Assembly: GCF_003570705.1 (NCBI RefSeq)
Contig: NZ_QWVT01000029.1
Location: 62,001 to 126,000 of the forward strand
Source of the DNA: Mesobacillus zeae
GTDB lineage: Bacteria; Bacillota; Bacilli; Bacillales; Cytobacillaceae
Length of the DNA: 64,000 nt
Direction: 5' to 3'
The notes under the pieces were generated by a model that saw only the letters and a program-made list of their open reading frames with translations, was not told where the DNA came from and did not search any database. How positions within the stretch are numbered: the first letter of the stretch is position 1; every line of letters begins with the position of its first letter. This document shows, in pieces, positions 1-9,377 of the stretch. The position numbers and the translations under genes were made by a program.

Positions 1-865
1 GAAGCTTTTGCCGGATTCGCTTTCATCGATGGAAAAAGTGCTCCCAAGCGTACCATCAATGAAGGAAATGAGAAACCGTCCTGAACATTTGGCGCCGCTG
101 TCCAAAAAGGTGCATAAGGTTGGGTTCTTCAGCGGCTGCCTGATGGATACAATGTTTCTTGAAACAAATAATGCCACAACAAAGCTTTTGCAGCTTGCGG
201 GTTGCGAGATTGTCATCCCGAAGAACCAGGCTTGCTGCGGAGCGCTTCACGGGCATAGCGGTGAAAAAGAAGGCGCTAAGGATCTGGCGAAAAGAAATAT
301 TCGTGCTTTTGAAGATAGTGATGTGGATTTTATCATCACAAACGCAGGAGGCTGCGGTGCCTTCCTGACCGATTATGCCCATTTGCTGAAGGATGAACCG
401 GAATGGAATACGAGAGCCATCGCTTTCCATGAAAAAATTATCGATATTTCCGAAATCCTGGTGATTCTAGGCTTCCATGAGAAGGTGAAGCTGAAACTTC
501 CTGCACAGATTGTCACCTACCAGGATTCTTGCCATTTGAGAAATGTGATGAAGACTGCATCCGCCCCACGGGCACTTCTTCAAGCAATAGAGGGAATAGA
601 GTACCGTGAAATGAAGGAAGCTGACCGCTGCTGCGGTTCTGCAGGAATATACAATATCACAGAAACAGAAATGTCGATGCAAATTCTTGACTATAAGATG
701 GAACAGGCAAAAGGAACGTACGCTAAAACAATCGTGACAGCTAACCCAGGCTGCCTTTTGCAAATGAAGCTGGGAATTGAACGCGCAGGCCTATCGGGCA
801 GCATGCGTGGTGTGCATATAGCAGATCTTCTTCTTGAGGCTGTGGGGGAACGAGCAGAAAAATAG
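1..865 (+). CDS. glcF: Glycolate oxidase iron-sulfur subunit, C-terminal part (5' end outside window)
   Basis: The reading frame is open from the left edge, so the start lies outside; 287 residues are visible. The part shown carries the cysteine-rich repeats of the CCG (heterodisulfide-reductase-like) family: ACCGALHGHSG near visible residue 78, DSCHLRNVMK near 175 and RCCGSAGIYN near 204. In GlcF these follow two N-terminal 4Fe-4S cluster motifs, which would be upstream of base 1. GlcF passes electrons from FAD-dependent glycolate oxidation (GlcD/GlcE) to the respiratory chain at the membrane. A lactate-utilisation iron-sulfur protein (LutA/LldE type) is the main alternative, but LutA is shorter and lacks an N-terminal ferredoxin region. 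No clear terminator follows the stop codon. Confidence 0.8.
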   Translation, partial: KLLPDSLSSMEKVLPSVPSMKEMRNRPEHLAPLSKKVHKVGFFSGCLMDTMFLETNNATTKLLQLAGCEIVIPKNQACCGALHGHSGEKEGAKDLAKRNIRAFEDSDVDFIITNAGGCGAFLTDYAHLLKDEPEWNTRAIAFHEKIIDISEILVILGFHEKVKLKLPAQIVTYQDSCHLRNVMKTASAPRALLQAIEGIEYREMKEADRCCGSAGIYNITETEMSMQILDYKMEQAKGTYAKTIVTANPGCLLQMKLGIERAGLSGSMRGVHIADLLLEAVGERAEK

Positions 866-1029
866 CCGTGGATTTTTTCTTCACATAATCATGCCGAAGT
901 GCATATGCTAGTGTTATCATTCAAAAAGAAGAAAGCTGTTTTCAGAAGAATTGGTCATTAAAAGATCAGCTGCCCTTGCAACTGTGAATAGAATTGTTTA
1001 CAATAGCGATATACTATATTTCAATGATG

Positions 1030-1267
1030 TTGACGAAGGAGCAGTAGTGGTGTTAAGCCTGTAAGAAGAGAGCTGACGGAAGGTGCGAGTCAGCCAGGCC
1101 CATCATGAACTCGCCTTCAGAGTCGCCGGCATGAACATTTTAGTAATGCCAGCCGTTTTCCGCGTTAAGGATAATGAAGCGAGTGACTTGTCACTAATGT
1201 GGGTGGTACCGCGGGAGATCATACATATCCTCTCGTCCCTTTATTGGGACGGGAGTTTTTTGTTTTT
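1030..1267 (+). promoter_or_regulatory. T-box leader of leuS (leucine-responsive riboswitch)
   Basis: The leader holds the T-box core GGGTGGTACCGCGG (about 1201-1214) that pairs with the uncharged tRNA acceptor end. It is followed by a rho-independent hairpin (about 1230-1255) and a T run. A leucine codon CTC sits at 1110-1112 in a GAACTCGCC context, a plausible specifier. Uncharged leucyl-tRNA would stabilise the antiterminator and allow leuS transcription. The stem I limits and the specifier are inferred by eye, not folded. No convincing SigA promoter was identified upstream. Confidence 0.93.
1230..1267 (+). terminator. Regulated terminator of the leuS T-box
   Basis: TCGTCCC pairs with GGGACGG around a short loop and is followed by a T-rich run. 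It competes with the T-box antiterminator. Confidence 0.88.
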
Positions 1268-1339
1268 TTATGGCATGTCGGCCTGATAAAAAGGCTGTCA
1301 TCCACGTTATGCTAATTGAAATCAGGAGGTAACTTTCAA

Positions 1340-3757
1340 ATGAACTTTAGCCATCAGAAAATCGAAAAGAAGTGGCAGCATTACTGGGAAGAGAACAAAA
1401 CGTTCAAAACGACAGAAGACGAAGGGAAACGGAAATTCTACGCATTGGACATGTTTCCATATCCATCCGGTGCAGGGCTTCATGTTGGGCATCCTGAAGG
1501 GTACACGGCAACTGACATTCTTTCAAGAATGAAGCGGATGCAGGGATACAACGTCCTCCATCCTATGGGCTGGGATGCGTTTGGGCTTCCGGCAGAGCAG
1601 TATGCGCTTGATACGGGCAATGACCCAGCTGAATTTACCGAGATCAATATCAATAATTTCCGCCGGCAAATCAAAGCTCTTGGTTTCTCATATGATTGGG
1701 ACAGGGAAGTGAATACAACAGATCCTTCCTATTATAAATGGACTCAATGGATTTTCCTGAAGCTGTATGAAAAGGGTCTTGCCTATATTGACGAGGTAGC
1801 GGTTAACTGGTGTCCGGCACTTGGGACAGTCCTGGCGAACGAAGAAGTCATTGATGGCAAGAGCGAGCGCGGGGACCACCCTGTGGAGCGGCGCCCGATG
1901 AAACAATGGATGCTGAGAATTACAGCCTATGCAGACCGGTTGCTTGAAGACCTTGAGGAAGTAGACTGGCCTGAGAGCATCAAGGAAATGCAGCGCAACT
2001 GGATTGGCCGCTCGGAAGGAGCAGAAATCACTTTTGACATTGACGGCCACGAAGGAAGCTTCACGGTATTCACTACTCGCCCTGATACTGTATTCGGTGC
2101 TACTTATGCAGTCCTTGCGCCTGAGCACCCGCTCGTTGGGCAAATCGCATCAAGTGAGCAGGAGCCTGCAATTGAAAAATATCTTGATCAAATCAAGAGC
2201 AAGAGCGACCTTGAGCGAACAGACCTTGCGAAGGATAAAACCGGTGTCTTTACCGGAGCTTATGCCATCAATCCGGCCAATGGCGAAAAAATGCCGATCT
2301 GGATCGCTGATTATGTTCTGATGTCCTATGGAACTGGTGCCATTATGGCTGTTCCGGGACACGATGAGCGGGACTATGAGTTTGCCAGGAAGTTCAGCCT
2401 GCCGATCAGGGAAGTTGTTGCCGGCGGCAATATTGACGAAGAAGCGTATACCGGTGATGGGGAACACGTGAACTCAGAGTTCCTGAATGGTCTTGGCAAG
2501 GAAGAAGCGATTGAAAGAATGATCGCATGGCTCGAGGAAAAAGGCATCGGCACCAAGAAAGTGACGTACCGTCTTCGTGACTGGCTGTTCAGCCGCCAGC
2601 GCTATTGGGGTGAGCCGATCCCAGTTATCCATTGGGAAGATGGAACAATGTCAGCTGTACCTGAAGAAGAACTGCCGCTTGTATTGCCGAAGACAAAAGA
2701 AATCAAGCCGTCAGGCACAGGCGAGTCGCCATTAGCGATTATCGCAGACTGGGTCAACGTTGTTGATTCTGAAACAGGAAAAAAAGGCCGGAGGGAAACC
2801 AATACAATGCCGCAATGGGCGGGCAGCTGCTGGTATTACCTTCGCTATATCGATCCGCATAATGAAGAGGCGCTCGCAGATGCGGATAAGCTGAAGGAAT
2901 GGCTTCCAGTGGACATTTATATCGGCGGTGCCGAGCATGCCGTCCTGCATTTGCTTTATGCACGCTTCTGGCATAAGGTGCTTTATGATCTTGGAATCGT
3001 CCATACAAAAGAGCCGTTCCAAAAGCTGTTTAACCAGGGAATGATCCTGGGGGAAAACAATGAAAAAATGAGCAAGTCCAAAGGGAATGTCGTCAATCCA
3101 GATTCAGTTGTTGAAAGCCATGGCGCCGACACGCTGAGGATGTATGAAATGTTCATGGGTCCGCTGGAGGCTTCCATTGCATGGTCCACGAACGGGCTTG
3201 ACGGTTCAAGGCGTTTCCTTGACCGTATATGGAGACTCTTTGTCGATGTATCTGGAGAACTAAATAGTAAAATCTCAGAAGGTGCAGATGTTGGAAGCAT
3301 GGAGAAAGTGTACCATCAGACAGTGAAGAAAGTAACGGAAGATATTGAAGGACTCCGTTTCAACACTGCAATTTCCCAGCTTATGGTCTTTATGAACGAA
3401 GCGTACAAAACGGATGAACTTCCAAAAGAGTATATGGAAGGCTTTGTGAAATTGCTTTCCCCAATCACACCGCATATCGCCGAAGAACTTTGGGAAAAGC
3501 TTGGACATTCGGAAACAATCAGCTATGAAGCTTGGCCTGCATATGACGAAGCAAAGCTTGTTGATGATGAAGTTGAAATTGTCATCCAGATCAATGGAAA
3601 GATCAAGGCGAAAATGATGGTCCCTGCAGATGCCAACAAAGAAACGCTTGAACAGATCGCAATGGGCGAGAATGCTGTTAAAGAACAAATTGACGGCAAA
3701 ACAATCCGGAAAGTCATCGCCGTACCAGGAAAACTAGTCAATATCGTTGCGAATTAA
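1340..3757 (+). CDS. leuS: Leucine--tRNA ligase
   Basis: Class I aminoacyl-tRNA synthetase that charges tRNA-Leu in the cytoplasm; 805 residues, the normal bacterial length. The HIGH-type signature HVGH is at residues 48-51 and the KMSKS loop at 576-580. The CP1 editing domain lies between them, with the [12 protein letters not shown] motif near 248. The start was chosen at the ATG 3' of AGGAGG (1324-1329); an upstream in-frame start at 1316 has no ribosome-binding site. Expression should respond to leucine limitation through the T-box leader. A bidirectional terminator follows. Confidence 0.98.
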   Translation: MNFSHQKIEKKWQHYWEENKTFKTTEDEGKRKFYALDMFPYPSGAGLHVGHPEGYTATDILSRMKRMQGYNVLHPMGWDAFGLPAEQYALDTGNDPAEFTEININNFRRQIKALGFSYDWDREVNTTDPSYYKWTQWIFLKLYEKGLAYIDEVAVNWCPALGTVLANEEVIDGKSERGDHPVERRPMKQWMLRITAYADRLLEDLEEVDWPESIKEMQRNWIGRSEGAEITFDIDGHEGSFTVFTTRPDTVFGATYAVLAPEHPLVGQIASSEQEPAIEKYLDQIKSKSDLERTDLAKDKTGVFTGAYAINPANGEKMPIWIADYVLMSYGTGAIMAVPGHDERDYEFARKFSLPIREVVAGGNIDEEAYTGDGEHVNSEFLNGLGKEEAIERMIAWLEEKGIGTKKVTYRLRDWLFSRQRYWGEPIPVIHWEDGTMSAVPEEELPLVLPKTKEIKPSGTGESPLAIIADWVNVVDSETGKKGRRETNTMPQWAGSCWYYLRYIDPHNEEALADADKLKEWLPVDIYIGGAEHAVLHLLYARFWHKVLYDLGIVHTKEPFQKLFNQGMILGENNEKMSKSKGNVVNPDSVVESHGADTLRMYEMFMGPLEASIAWSTNGLDGSRRFLDRIWRLFVDVSGELNSKISEGADVGSMEKVYHQTVKKVTEDIEGLRFNTAISQLMVFMNEAYKTDELPKEYMEGFVKLLSPITPHIAEELWEKLGHSETISYEAWPAYDEAKLVDDEVEIVIQINGKIKAKMMVPADANKETLEQIAMGENAVKEQIDGKTIRKVIAVPGKLVNIVAN

Positions 3758-3770
3758 TAAAGAGCAAATA

Positions 3771-3803
3771 GAAATCCCGTCCGGATGTACCGGACGGGAT
3801 TTC
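3771..3803. terminator. Bidirectional terminator between leuS and the lipoprotein gene
   Basis: AAATCCCGTCCGG pairs with CCGGACGGGATTT across a short loop. A/T runs on both sides can serve the two convergent genes. Confidence 0.88.
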
Positions 3804-3804
3804 C

Positions 3805-4611
3805 TTATTTCCTGTCTCTCCTGAAAACATCATTAATGGTGTTGTTAAAGTCTTCAAACAACCCTTCGCGGTTGTTGTTATCGCGAATATCATTTGCGTA
3901 ATTGCCCATTGTATTATAGAAGTTTTCATCAAAAGATACATATACACGATGAATGCGATCATCTGCTTGTCTCACCTGATCAGCGATTCTCTGCTCAAAC
4001 TTTGTTGAAACCTTGCTGTAATGCTCCCCGTTTTTGCCATCGTCATTTTTTCCGCCATTGTTTATTTTTGCGTTATCTTTATTATTGTTGTCGTTTCCGG
4101 CATCGCCATTGCCGTCAATTAGGCCATCGGAGCCTTTGCCATTGTTTTGGTTGACTCGTCCGTCATTGTCGCCGGGGATACCGTTTCCGGTAGTTCCCGC
4201 TCTCTCACCAGTACCTGAACCGCCAGTGCCAGCTCCGCCAGTTCCGGTTCCTCCAGTACCGCCAGTACCAGCTCCGCCGTTGCCGTTGGCTTCATTGTTT
4301 CCACCGTCTCTGTTACCATTCCCATTGTTTTCGTTATTTCCATTGCCGCCATCCCTAAGCTTAACAGCGACATAGGCATTATTATTAGAAATAATGACAT
4401 TGGCATCGTCCACTTCATTCATTTGCTCTACCTGTCTTTCTGCTCTGTCCGAAAGACTGAGACGCTTGCTGCCATTGTCTGTATTATTGATTTTGACCTG
4501 GTTTGTCTGAACTTTTTGTTTGTCGTTATCACCGGCATTATCATCGGTTCCGCATGCTGCTAGTCCCAATACGAATGCGCTTGCTGTAAGTATTCTCAAA
4601 CTCTTCTTCAC
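3805..4611 (-). CDS. YhcN/YlaJ-type sporulation lipoprotein with Gly/Asn-rich insert
   Basis: The 268-residue product begins with a lipoprotein signal peptide ending LAAC, so it should be lipidated and anchored outside the membrane. The N-terminal part (about 20-90, with VDDANVIISNNNAYVAVKL) and the C-terminal part (about 200-268, FEQRIADQVRQADDRIHRVYVS) match the YhcN/YlaJ family of sporulation lipoproteins. They are split by about 110 residues of Gly/Asn/Thr-rich low complexity with repeats such as GTGGTGGTGTGG. The GTG start at 4611 is preferred because AGGGAG is eight bases upstream; a GTG at 4620 overlaps that site. Function is inferred from family membership (spore formation or germination); the insert is unusual. 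Confidence 0.85.
   Translation of the reverse strand: MKKSLRILTASAFVLGLAACGTDDNAGDNDKQKVQTNQVKINNTDNGSKRLSLSDRAERQVEQMNEVDDANVIISNNNAYVAVKLRDGGNGNNENNGNGNRDGGNNEANGNGGAGTGGTGGTGTGGAGTGGSGTGERAGTTGNGIPGDNDGRVNQNNGKGSDGLIDGNGDAGNDNNNKDNAKINNGGKNDDGKNGEHYSKVSTKFEQRIADQVRQADDRIHRVYVSFDENFYNTMGNYANDIRDNNNREGLFEDFNNTINDVFRRDRK
4199..4345 (-). repeat. Low-complexity Gly/Thr/Ala-Asn coding repeat
   Basis: Imperfect short tandem units such as GGTACTGGCGGTACTGGAGG encode Gly-Thr-Gly-Gly strings inside the sporulation lipoprotein. Such repeats are prone to length change. Confidence 0.7.
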
Positions 4612-4709
4612 ATGATTCACTCCCTGAAATGTTTTTCATTCATAGGTTGTCTAGTTTTACTGATGATATACCGTTTCTACGGAATTTTTTTTCTAGTTCA
4701 GCCTTGGTT

Positions 4710-4739
4710 TTGGCGTATATTTGCTAATTTGTTTATAAT
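4710..4739 (+). promoter_or_regulatory. Candidate SigA promoter of the rhodanese gene
   Basis: A weak -35 TTGGCG (4710-4715) lies 18 bp before a perfect -10 TATAAT (4734-4739). The rhodanese start is 35 bp downstream. Confidence 0.4.
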
Positions 4740-4773
4740 GTGAACGAACAGAAAGGGCAAAGGAGATGGAACG

Positions 4774-5076
4774 ATGGATTTAAAAACGATTACTGCCAAT
4801 GAACTGATGGAAAAGCTGGAAGCAGGGGAAAAGCTGGAGCTGGTCGATGTAAGGGAAGACGAAGAAGTGGCTGCAGGAATGGTTCCGGAGGCAAAACATA
4901 TCAGAATGGGAGATATACCCGCAAATCTGGACTACTTTGACAAGGAAAAGGAATATATTTTTATTTGCCGCTCTGGAAGCAGGAGCGCCAACGTATGCTA
5001 TTATTTGCATGAACAAGGCTACAATGTGACCAACATGGTTAGCGGGATGCTAACATGGGAAGGAAAGACCCGATAA
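4774..5076 (+). CDS. ytwF: Single-domain rhodanese-like sulfurtransferase (YtwF-like)
   Basis: A 100-residue single rhodanese domain. The substrate-facing segment LVDVREDEE is at 23-31 and the active-site loop CRSGSRS at about 66-72. Its cysteine would carry a persulfide in cytoplasmic sulfur transfer; the physiological acceptor is unknown. An AAAGGAG site precedes the ATG. It sits alone between leuS and cse60, with its own terminator. The gene symbol is assigned by synteny with Bacillus subtilis from memory. Confidence 0.88.
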   Translation: MDLKTITANELMEKLEAGEKLELVDVREDEEVAAGMVPEAKHIRMGDIPANLDYFDKEKEYIFICRSGSRSANVCYYLHEQGYNVTNMVSGMLTWEGKTR

Positions 5077-5080
5077 ATGA

Positions 5081-5115
5081 AAAAAGGGCTCTGCGGATAC
5101 TGGCAGGCCCTTTTT
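5081..5115 (+). terminator. Terminator after the rhodanese gene
   Basis: AAAAAGGGC pairs with GCCCTTTTT, followed by T-rich sequence. Confidence 0.82.
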
Positions 5116-5171
5116 CCTTATAAAAATTGAAAAATCCGTCTAGACTGTGGAAAAAGGAAAGGACGGAGCGC

Positions 5172-5354
5172 ATGATCCAGGTAAAGGTGTTCGACTATGA
5201 ACACGAAAAAGATCTTGAAATGGAAATGAACAGCTTCCTTGAAATTCTTGATGAAAAAAAGCTTGTTGATATCAAATACCATGTTGCAGCCCTCAAGGAA
5301 GAGGAAGAGGAACAAATTTACTGTTTTACGGCAATGATTGTTTACAAGGTTTGA
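5172..5354 (+). CDS. cse60: Sporulation protein Cse60
   Basis: The product has 60 residues, exactly the length that gives the family its name, beginning MIQVKVFDYEHEKDLE and ending with the typical YCFTAMIVYKV. Cse60 is a small sporulation-specific protein made under SigE control in the mother cell in Bacillus subtilis; its biochemical role is unknown. The ATG at 5172 is preceded by AAGGACGGAG; a longer in-frame start at 5127 lacks a ribosome-binding site. I could not identify a convincing SigE promoter by eye. Confidence 0.88.
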   Translation: MIQVKVFDYEHEKDLEMEMNSFLEILDEKKLVDIKYHVAALKEEEEEQIYCFTAMIVYKV

Positions 5355-5437
5355 TTCTTTGTCGGAAAAGAATGACTGTGGAGGGCTAACTCCAGTATGT
5401 CTGCATCCCAAAATAATGTCCAATTCCAATAGCTTTT

Positions 5438-5468
5438 GAAAAAACCCCCCGCCCGTTATATCGGGCGG
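5438..5468 (-). terminator. Terminator of the YtfP gene (minus strand)
   Basis: CCGCCCG/CGGGCGG stem. Read on the minus strand it is followed by a G run and a TTTTTT run. Confidence 0.7.
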
Positions 5469-5477
5469 ACATCTGTA

Positions 5478-6752
5478 TTATTCTCCCAGCCCAAGCGCAT
5501 GTCCGGCAGCATTCAAGCCTGCCAGCCTGCCCGTCACAAGTGCTGAGGTGATATTATAACCGCCGGTATAGCCGTGGATATCGAGAATTTCGCCGCAAAA
5601 ATACAATCCGCCCATTTTTTTTGAGGCCATTGTTTTGGGTTCGATTTCCTTAACTGAGACACCGCCGCCCGTAACGAATGCTTTTTCGAGAGGAAGGGTT
5701 CCATTTACTGTAAATGTGAAGTTTTTCAGGCTCCTGGCAAGCTCCCGGATATTGTCCTGAGGAATTTGGGCTCCCTGTATGGAAGGGTCAATACCATTAA
5801 GGTCCAGTAAAAACAGCAAGTAACGCTCAGGAATGAGCCCTTTCAAAACGGTTTTTACTGCTTTTTTTGGCTCGCCCTTCACCAGTATTGAAATTTCCTG
5901 AAAGAGTGGTTCTTCCTTTTTTTTCGGAAGGGCGTCAAGACTCATTGTGACCTCTTTAAGGTTCCACTTTTTCATCGCTTTGACAACAAACTGGCTGCAT
6001 CGTAAAACCGCAGGTCCGCTGATGCCAAAATGGGTGAAAATCATGTCCATCTCATGGGTAATCAGCACTTTTCCTTTAGGATTGAGGACGCTTAGGCCTA
6101 CATTCCGGAGAGATAGTCCCTGAAGGGTTTTCTCTCTAACGAATTTTTCCCTGGAAGTGAGCGGCACTTCAGTGGGAAAAAGCTCGGTGATGGAGTGTCC
6201 CGCTTTTTCTGCCCAGGCATATCCATCACCGGTAGAACCGGTATGAGGGACAGATTTCCCTCCGACGGCTATCACTACGCTTTTTGTTTCCAGCAAGTCC
6301 CCGCCTGCAGTTTTAACGGCATACACTTCACCATCTTGGTAAAGGACATCTTTAACAGGACAATTGGTCCTCACCCCGATATTCAATTCCTTCATTCTTG
6401 ACAGGAGGGCATCCACAACGGATTGGGCTTTGTCTGTCACAGGGAACATCCGTCCATGGTCTTCTTCTTTTAACTGGATTCCCAGGTTTTCAAAAAACGA
6501 TATAATATCCTCATTGCTGAAAATCGAAAGAGCACTGTATAGGAAGCGTCCGTTTCCCGGTATATGCTTGATAATTTCATCCGCTGGACGGCGATTTGTC
6601 ACATTGCAGCGGCCGCCGCCTGAAATGGCGAGTTTCCTCCCAAGCTTGTCTCCTTTGTCAATCAATAGGACACGGGCCCCTTTTTCTCCTGCAGCGATGG
6701 CTGCCATCAAACCGGAAGGGCCACCGCCAAGGATAATTGAGTCGTATTTCAT
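5478..6752 (-). CDS. ytfP: FAD-dependent oxidoreductase of the HI0933/BaiN family (YtfP)
   Basis: A 424-residue flavoprotein with an N-terminal dinucleotide-binding motif [10 protein letters not shown] at about 9-18. It also has the family signature [16 protein letters not shown] near 38-53 and a C-terminal second FAD contact ([12 protein letters not shown], then [16 protein letters not shown]). The family is widespread but its substrate in Bacillus is not established. The start at 6752 ([11 protein letters not shown]) aligns best with the family; an ATG at 6773 is possible. It is convergent with cse60 and divergent from murJ. Confidence 0.88.
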   Translation of the reverse strand: MKYDSIILGGGPSGLMAAIAAGEKGARVLLIDKGDKLGRKLAISGGGRCNVTNRRPADEIIKHIPGNGRFLYSALSIFSNEDIISFFENLGIQLKEEDHGRMFPVTDKAQSVVDALLSRMKELNIGVRTNCPVKDVLYQDGEVYAVKTAGGDLLETKSVVIAVGGKSVPHTGSTGDGYAWAEKAGHSITELFPTEVPLTSREKFVREKTLQGLSLRNVGLSVLNPKGKVLITHEMDMIFTHFGISGPAVLRCSQFVVKAMKKWNLKEVTMSLDALPKKKEEPLFQEISILVKGEPKKAVKTVLKGLIPERYLLFLLDLNGIDPSIQGAQIPQDNIRELARSLKNFTFTVNGTLPLEKAFVTGGGVSVKEIEPKTMASKKMGGLYFCGEILDIHGYTGGYNITSALVTGRLAGLNAAGHALGLGE

Positions 6753-6895
6753 CACATTCACCAACTTTTTCATATCATTTTTTCATTATATAGCATTTCT
6801 GTAAGTGCTGAAAAGGAAACAGAAAATAGCGAAAGAAAGTGGCGCAGCCAGAAAAGAAAAGGTAAACTAATGATTGTGCCATTAAAGCGGTGTAC

Positions 6896-6947
6896 TAAAT
6901 TAAGTTATTAATTTAAAGAGGGGCTCCCAAAAACAGGTGCGCCCTCG
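6896..6947 (+). other. Inverted repeats in the murJ 5' region
   Basis: A perfect 8-bp inverted repeat TAAATTAA-GTTA-TTAATTTA lies at 6896-6915. A second pairing GAGGG/CCCTC follows, before the ribosome-binding site. Their role is unknown; an operator or leader hairpin is possible. Confidence 0.4.
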
Positions 6948-6965
6948 TTACAGGAAGGGATTTTC

Positions 6966-8585
6966 ATGTCATCGAAGCTGTTAAGAGGAACGTTTATCCT
7001 CACCCTTGGAACAATTGTTTCAAAGGTATTAGGTCTTTTTTATGTCATCCCGTTTTATGCAATCGTCAAGGCAGAAGGAACCGCTCTTTACTCTTACTCC
7101 TACATTCCCTATACGATTTTCATTAGCATTGCAACAGCGGGAGTTCCGCTTGCGGTTTCCAAATTTGTTGCGAAATACAATGCGATGGGCGAATACGCTG
7201 TAGGCAGGAAGCTTTTTAAGTCGGGCCTCGTGGTCATGCTTGCGACTGGGATCATCTCGTTTCTCATCATGTATTTTACTGCACCTATTCTTGCGGCAAT
7301 GTCTATCAGTCCCGATGACAAAGGATTGATAAACACCGCCGACGTCACAACCGTTATGAGAGCAGTAAGTTTTGCCCTCATCGTCGTGCCGTTCATGAGC
7401 TTGATTCGCGGTTTTTTCCAGGGGCATCAGTCAATGGGCCCATCTGCTGTTTCGCAGGTCGTCGAGCAGATTGTCCGGATTGTATTTGTTCTAGGCGGAG
7501 CCTTTCTCATATACAAGGTACTGGACGGTAGCCTCGTGTCGGCAGTCAGCGTTGCGACATTTGCAGCCTTTATCGGTGCGCTCGGCAGCCTTGCTGTTCT
7601 AGGCTGGTATTGGTTTAAGCGAAAGCCTCATTTGGACGAGCTGCTTCTGGAAGACAAAGGAACAATGGATGTTTCCCTCAAAGAAATTTATAAAGAAATC
7701 CTTCTTTATGCAGCGCCATTTGTTTTTGTTGGGATAGCCAATCCATTGTTTCAATTCATTGACCAGATTACTTTCAGTAAAGCAATGGAGTCAATCGGTC
7801 TTGCTTCACAAGCTTCTGAAGCGTTTTCGATATTGAACTTTGAGTCGCACAAACTCGTCATAATACCGGTTTCGCTGGCAACTGCTTTTTCATTGACATT
7901 GGTTCCAAGCATCACGAAGTCTTTTGTAGAGAACGACAGAAAAAGCATGAACCGGCAGCTCAACCAAACTTTCCAGGTGATGATGTACCTAACTGTACCT
8001 GCAGCTATTGGCATCGCCATTTTGGCGGAGCCAGTCTTTACCGTATTCTATGAACATAAAGAGCTTGGGACGGAAGTGTTAAGGACCTATTCTCCTGTTG
8101 CGATTTTGTTTGCGTTGTTTTCGGTGACGGCGGCAATAATGCAGGGTATCAATGAACAGCGCTTTACAATTTTAAGCCTTCTGACAGGCCTGCTTGTAAA
8201 GTTAACGCTAAATATCCCGCTCATTAAGATGTTTGAAACTCAGGGAGCCGTCCTCTCGACAGCACTCGGGTATACGGCGGCAATATTGATTAATTTTTAT
8301 GTCATCAGAAAATATGCCCAATATCCATTCAGGTTTGTAGCAAGAAGGTGTGCATTAATCCTTCTGTTGACGGGGATTATGGCAGTCTTTACGATTGCTG
8401 TTAATGCCGGGCTTTCCCAGTTCCTGTCTCCTGCAAGTAAGATTCAGTCTCTTATAATCATTACCATCAGTGCGATCGCTGGAGCGGGTGTTTATCTGTA
8501 CCTGGGACTCAGGCTGAAATTGATTGATATGCTTTTCGGCGATAAAGTAGGAAAAATCAAGAGCAAGCTTCACCTTCGAATCTGA
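6966..8585 (+). CDS. murJ: Lipid II flippase MurJ (YtgP), MOP superfamily
   Basis: A 539-residue polytopic membrane protein with about 14 predicted hydrophobic segments, of the MVF/SpoVB-like polysaccharide exporter group. The N terminus has GTFILTLGTIVSKVLGLFYV, typical of Bacillus YtgP. It flips lipid-linked peptidoglycan precursor across the cytoplasmic membrane. The SpoVB paralogue is the nearest alternative, but the neighbours (ytfP, pseudouridine synthase, ytzE) match the ytgP locus. The AGGAAGGG site precedes the ATG. The pseudouridine synthase gene begins 16 bp downstream, suggesting cotranscription. Confidence 0.92.
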   Translation: MSSKLLRGTFILTLGTIVSKVLGLFYVIPFYAIVKAEGTALYSYSYIPYTIFISIATAGVPLAVSKFVAKYNAMGEYAVGRKLFKSGLVVMLATGIISFLIMYFTAPILAAMSISPDDKGLINTADVTTVMRAVSFALIVVPFMSLIRGFFQGHQSMGPSAVSQVVEQIVRIVFVLGGAFLIYKVLDGSLVSAVSVATFAAFIGALGSLAVLGWYWFKRKPHLDELLLEDKGTMDVSLKEIYKEILLYAAPFVFVGIANPLFQFIDQITFSKAMESIGLASQASEAFSILNFESHKLVIIPVSLATAFSLTLVPSITKSFVENDRKSMNRQLNQTFQVMMYLTVPAAIGIAILAEPVFTVFYEHKELGTEVLRTYSPVAILFALFSVTAAIMQGINEQRFTILSLLTGLLVKLTLNIPLIKMFETQGAVLSTALGYTAAILINFYVIRKYAQYPFRFVARRCALILLLTGIMAVFTIAVNAGLSQFLSPASKIQSLIIITISAIAGAGVYLYLGLRLKLIDMLFGDKVGKIKSKLHLRI

Positions 8586-8601
8586 ATATTGGGAGGGTAA
8601 T

Positions 8602-9321
8602 ATGAGAATAGATAAGATTTTGTCCAATTTGGGTTACGGAAGCAGGAAGGAAGTCAGGTCATTATTTAAAAACGGGGCGGTAAAAGTAAACGGGCTGCCT
8701 ATCCGCGACGCCGGGCACCATGCCGATCCTGATAAAGACCAAATTACTGTGAACGGAGAGGAAATTGTATATAGGGAATTCATATATCTTATGATGAATA
8801 AGCCTCCTGGCGTTATATCCGCAACGGAGGACAACCGTGATGAAACAGTCATTGACCTTCTGGAAGCGGAGGACCTTGTTTTTGAGCCCTTCCCGGTTGG
8901 AAGGCTTGATAAGGACACTGTAGGCCTTCTGTTAATCACAAATGACGGACAGCTTGCCCACAGGCTTCTGTCCCCGAAAAAACATGTCCCAAAAACGTAT
9001 TTTGCCCTTATTGATTCGGAAGTGACACAAGCAGATGTCGACAAGTTTGAAAAGGGTGTCTTCCTTGAGGATGGATATTTAACAAAGCCAGGGAAGCTGA
9101 CAATCATTGAGTCAGGCACTCCTTCAAAAATCGAGCTGACGATCAGCGAGGGAAAGTTTCACCAAGTGAAAAGGATGTTTGAGTCAGTGGGGAAAAGAGT
9201 GCTGTACCTGAAACGGATTAGCATGGGCCCAATCCAGCTTGACGAAACGCTCGAGCTAGGCGAATACAGGGAGCTGTCCGAAGAAGAAATCAATCTTCTA
9301 ATGTCAAATGAAGAAGCATAG
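8602..9321 (+). CDS. ytzG: rRNA pseudouridine synthase, RsuA/RluB family (YtzG)
   Basis: A 239-residue protein with an N-terminal S4 RNA-binding domain (about 1-60, MRIDKILSNLGYGSRKEV). The catalytic domain follows, with the RsuA-type active-site segment GRLDKDTVGLLL at about 112-123, in which the Asp is the nucleophile. It would convert a specific uridine of ribosomal RNA (16S by family) to pseudouridine. GGGAGGG precedes the ATG. It follows murJ closely and ends in a terminator. Confidence 0.93.
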   Translation: MRIDKILSNLGYGSRKEVRSLFKNGAVKVNGLPIRDAGHHADPDKDQITVNGEEIVYREFIYLMMNKPPGVISATEDNRDETVIDLLEAEDLVFEPFPVGRLDKDTVGLLLITNDGQLAHRLLSPKKHVPKTYFALIDSEVTQADVDKFEKGVFLEDGYLTKPGKLTIIESGTPSKIELTISEGKFHQVKRMFESVGKRVLYLKRISMGPIQLDETLELGEYRELSEEEINLLMSNEEA

Positions 9322-9325
9322 AAAA

Positions 9326-9356
9326 AAGGAATCGCTTATGTGGCGATTCCTTTCTT
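9326..9356 (+). terminator. Terminator after the pseudouridine synthase gene
   Basis: AAAGGAATCGC pairs with GCGATTCCTTT, with a following T-rich stretch. Confidence 0.82.
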
Positions 9357-9377
9357 GTTATACAGCGCCTAGTCAGG

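Noticed and set aside
1083-1286. Plus-strand 67-codon frame upstream of leuS
   Set aside because: It lies within the structured T-box leader and runs through the terminator.
4034-4375. Plus-strand Pro-rich 113-codon frame
   Set aside because: Antisense shadow of the Gly-rich lipoprotein repeat.
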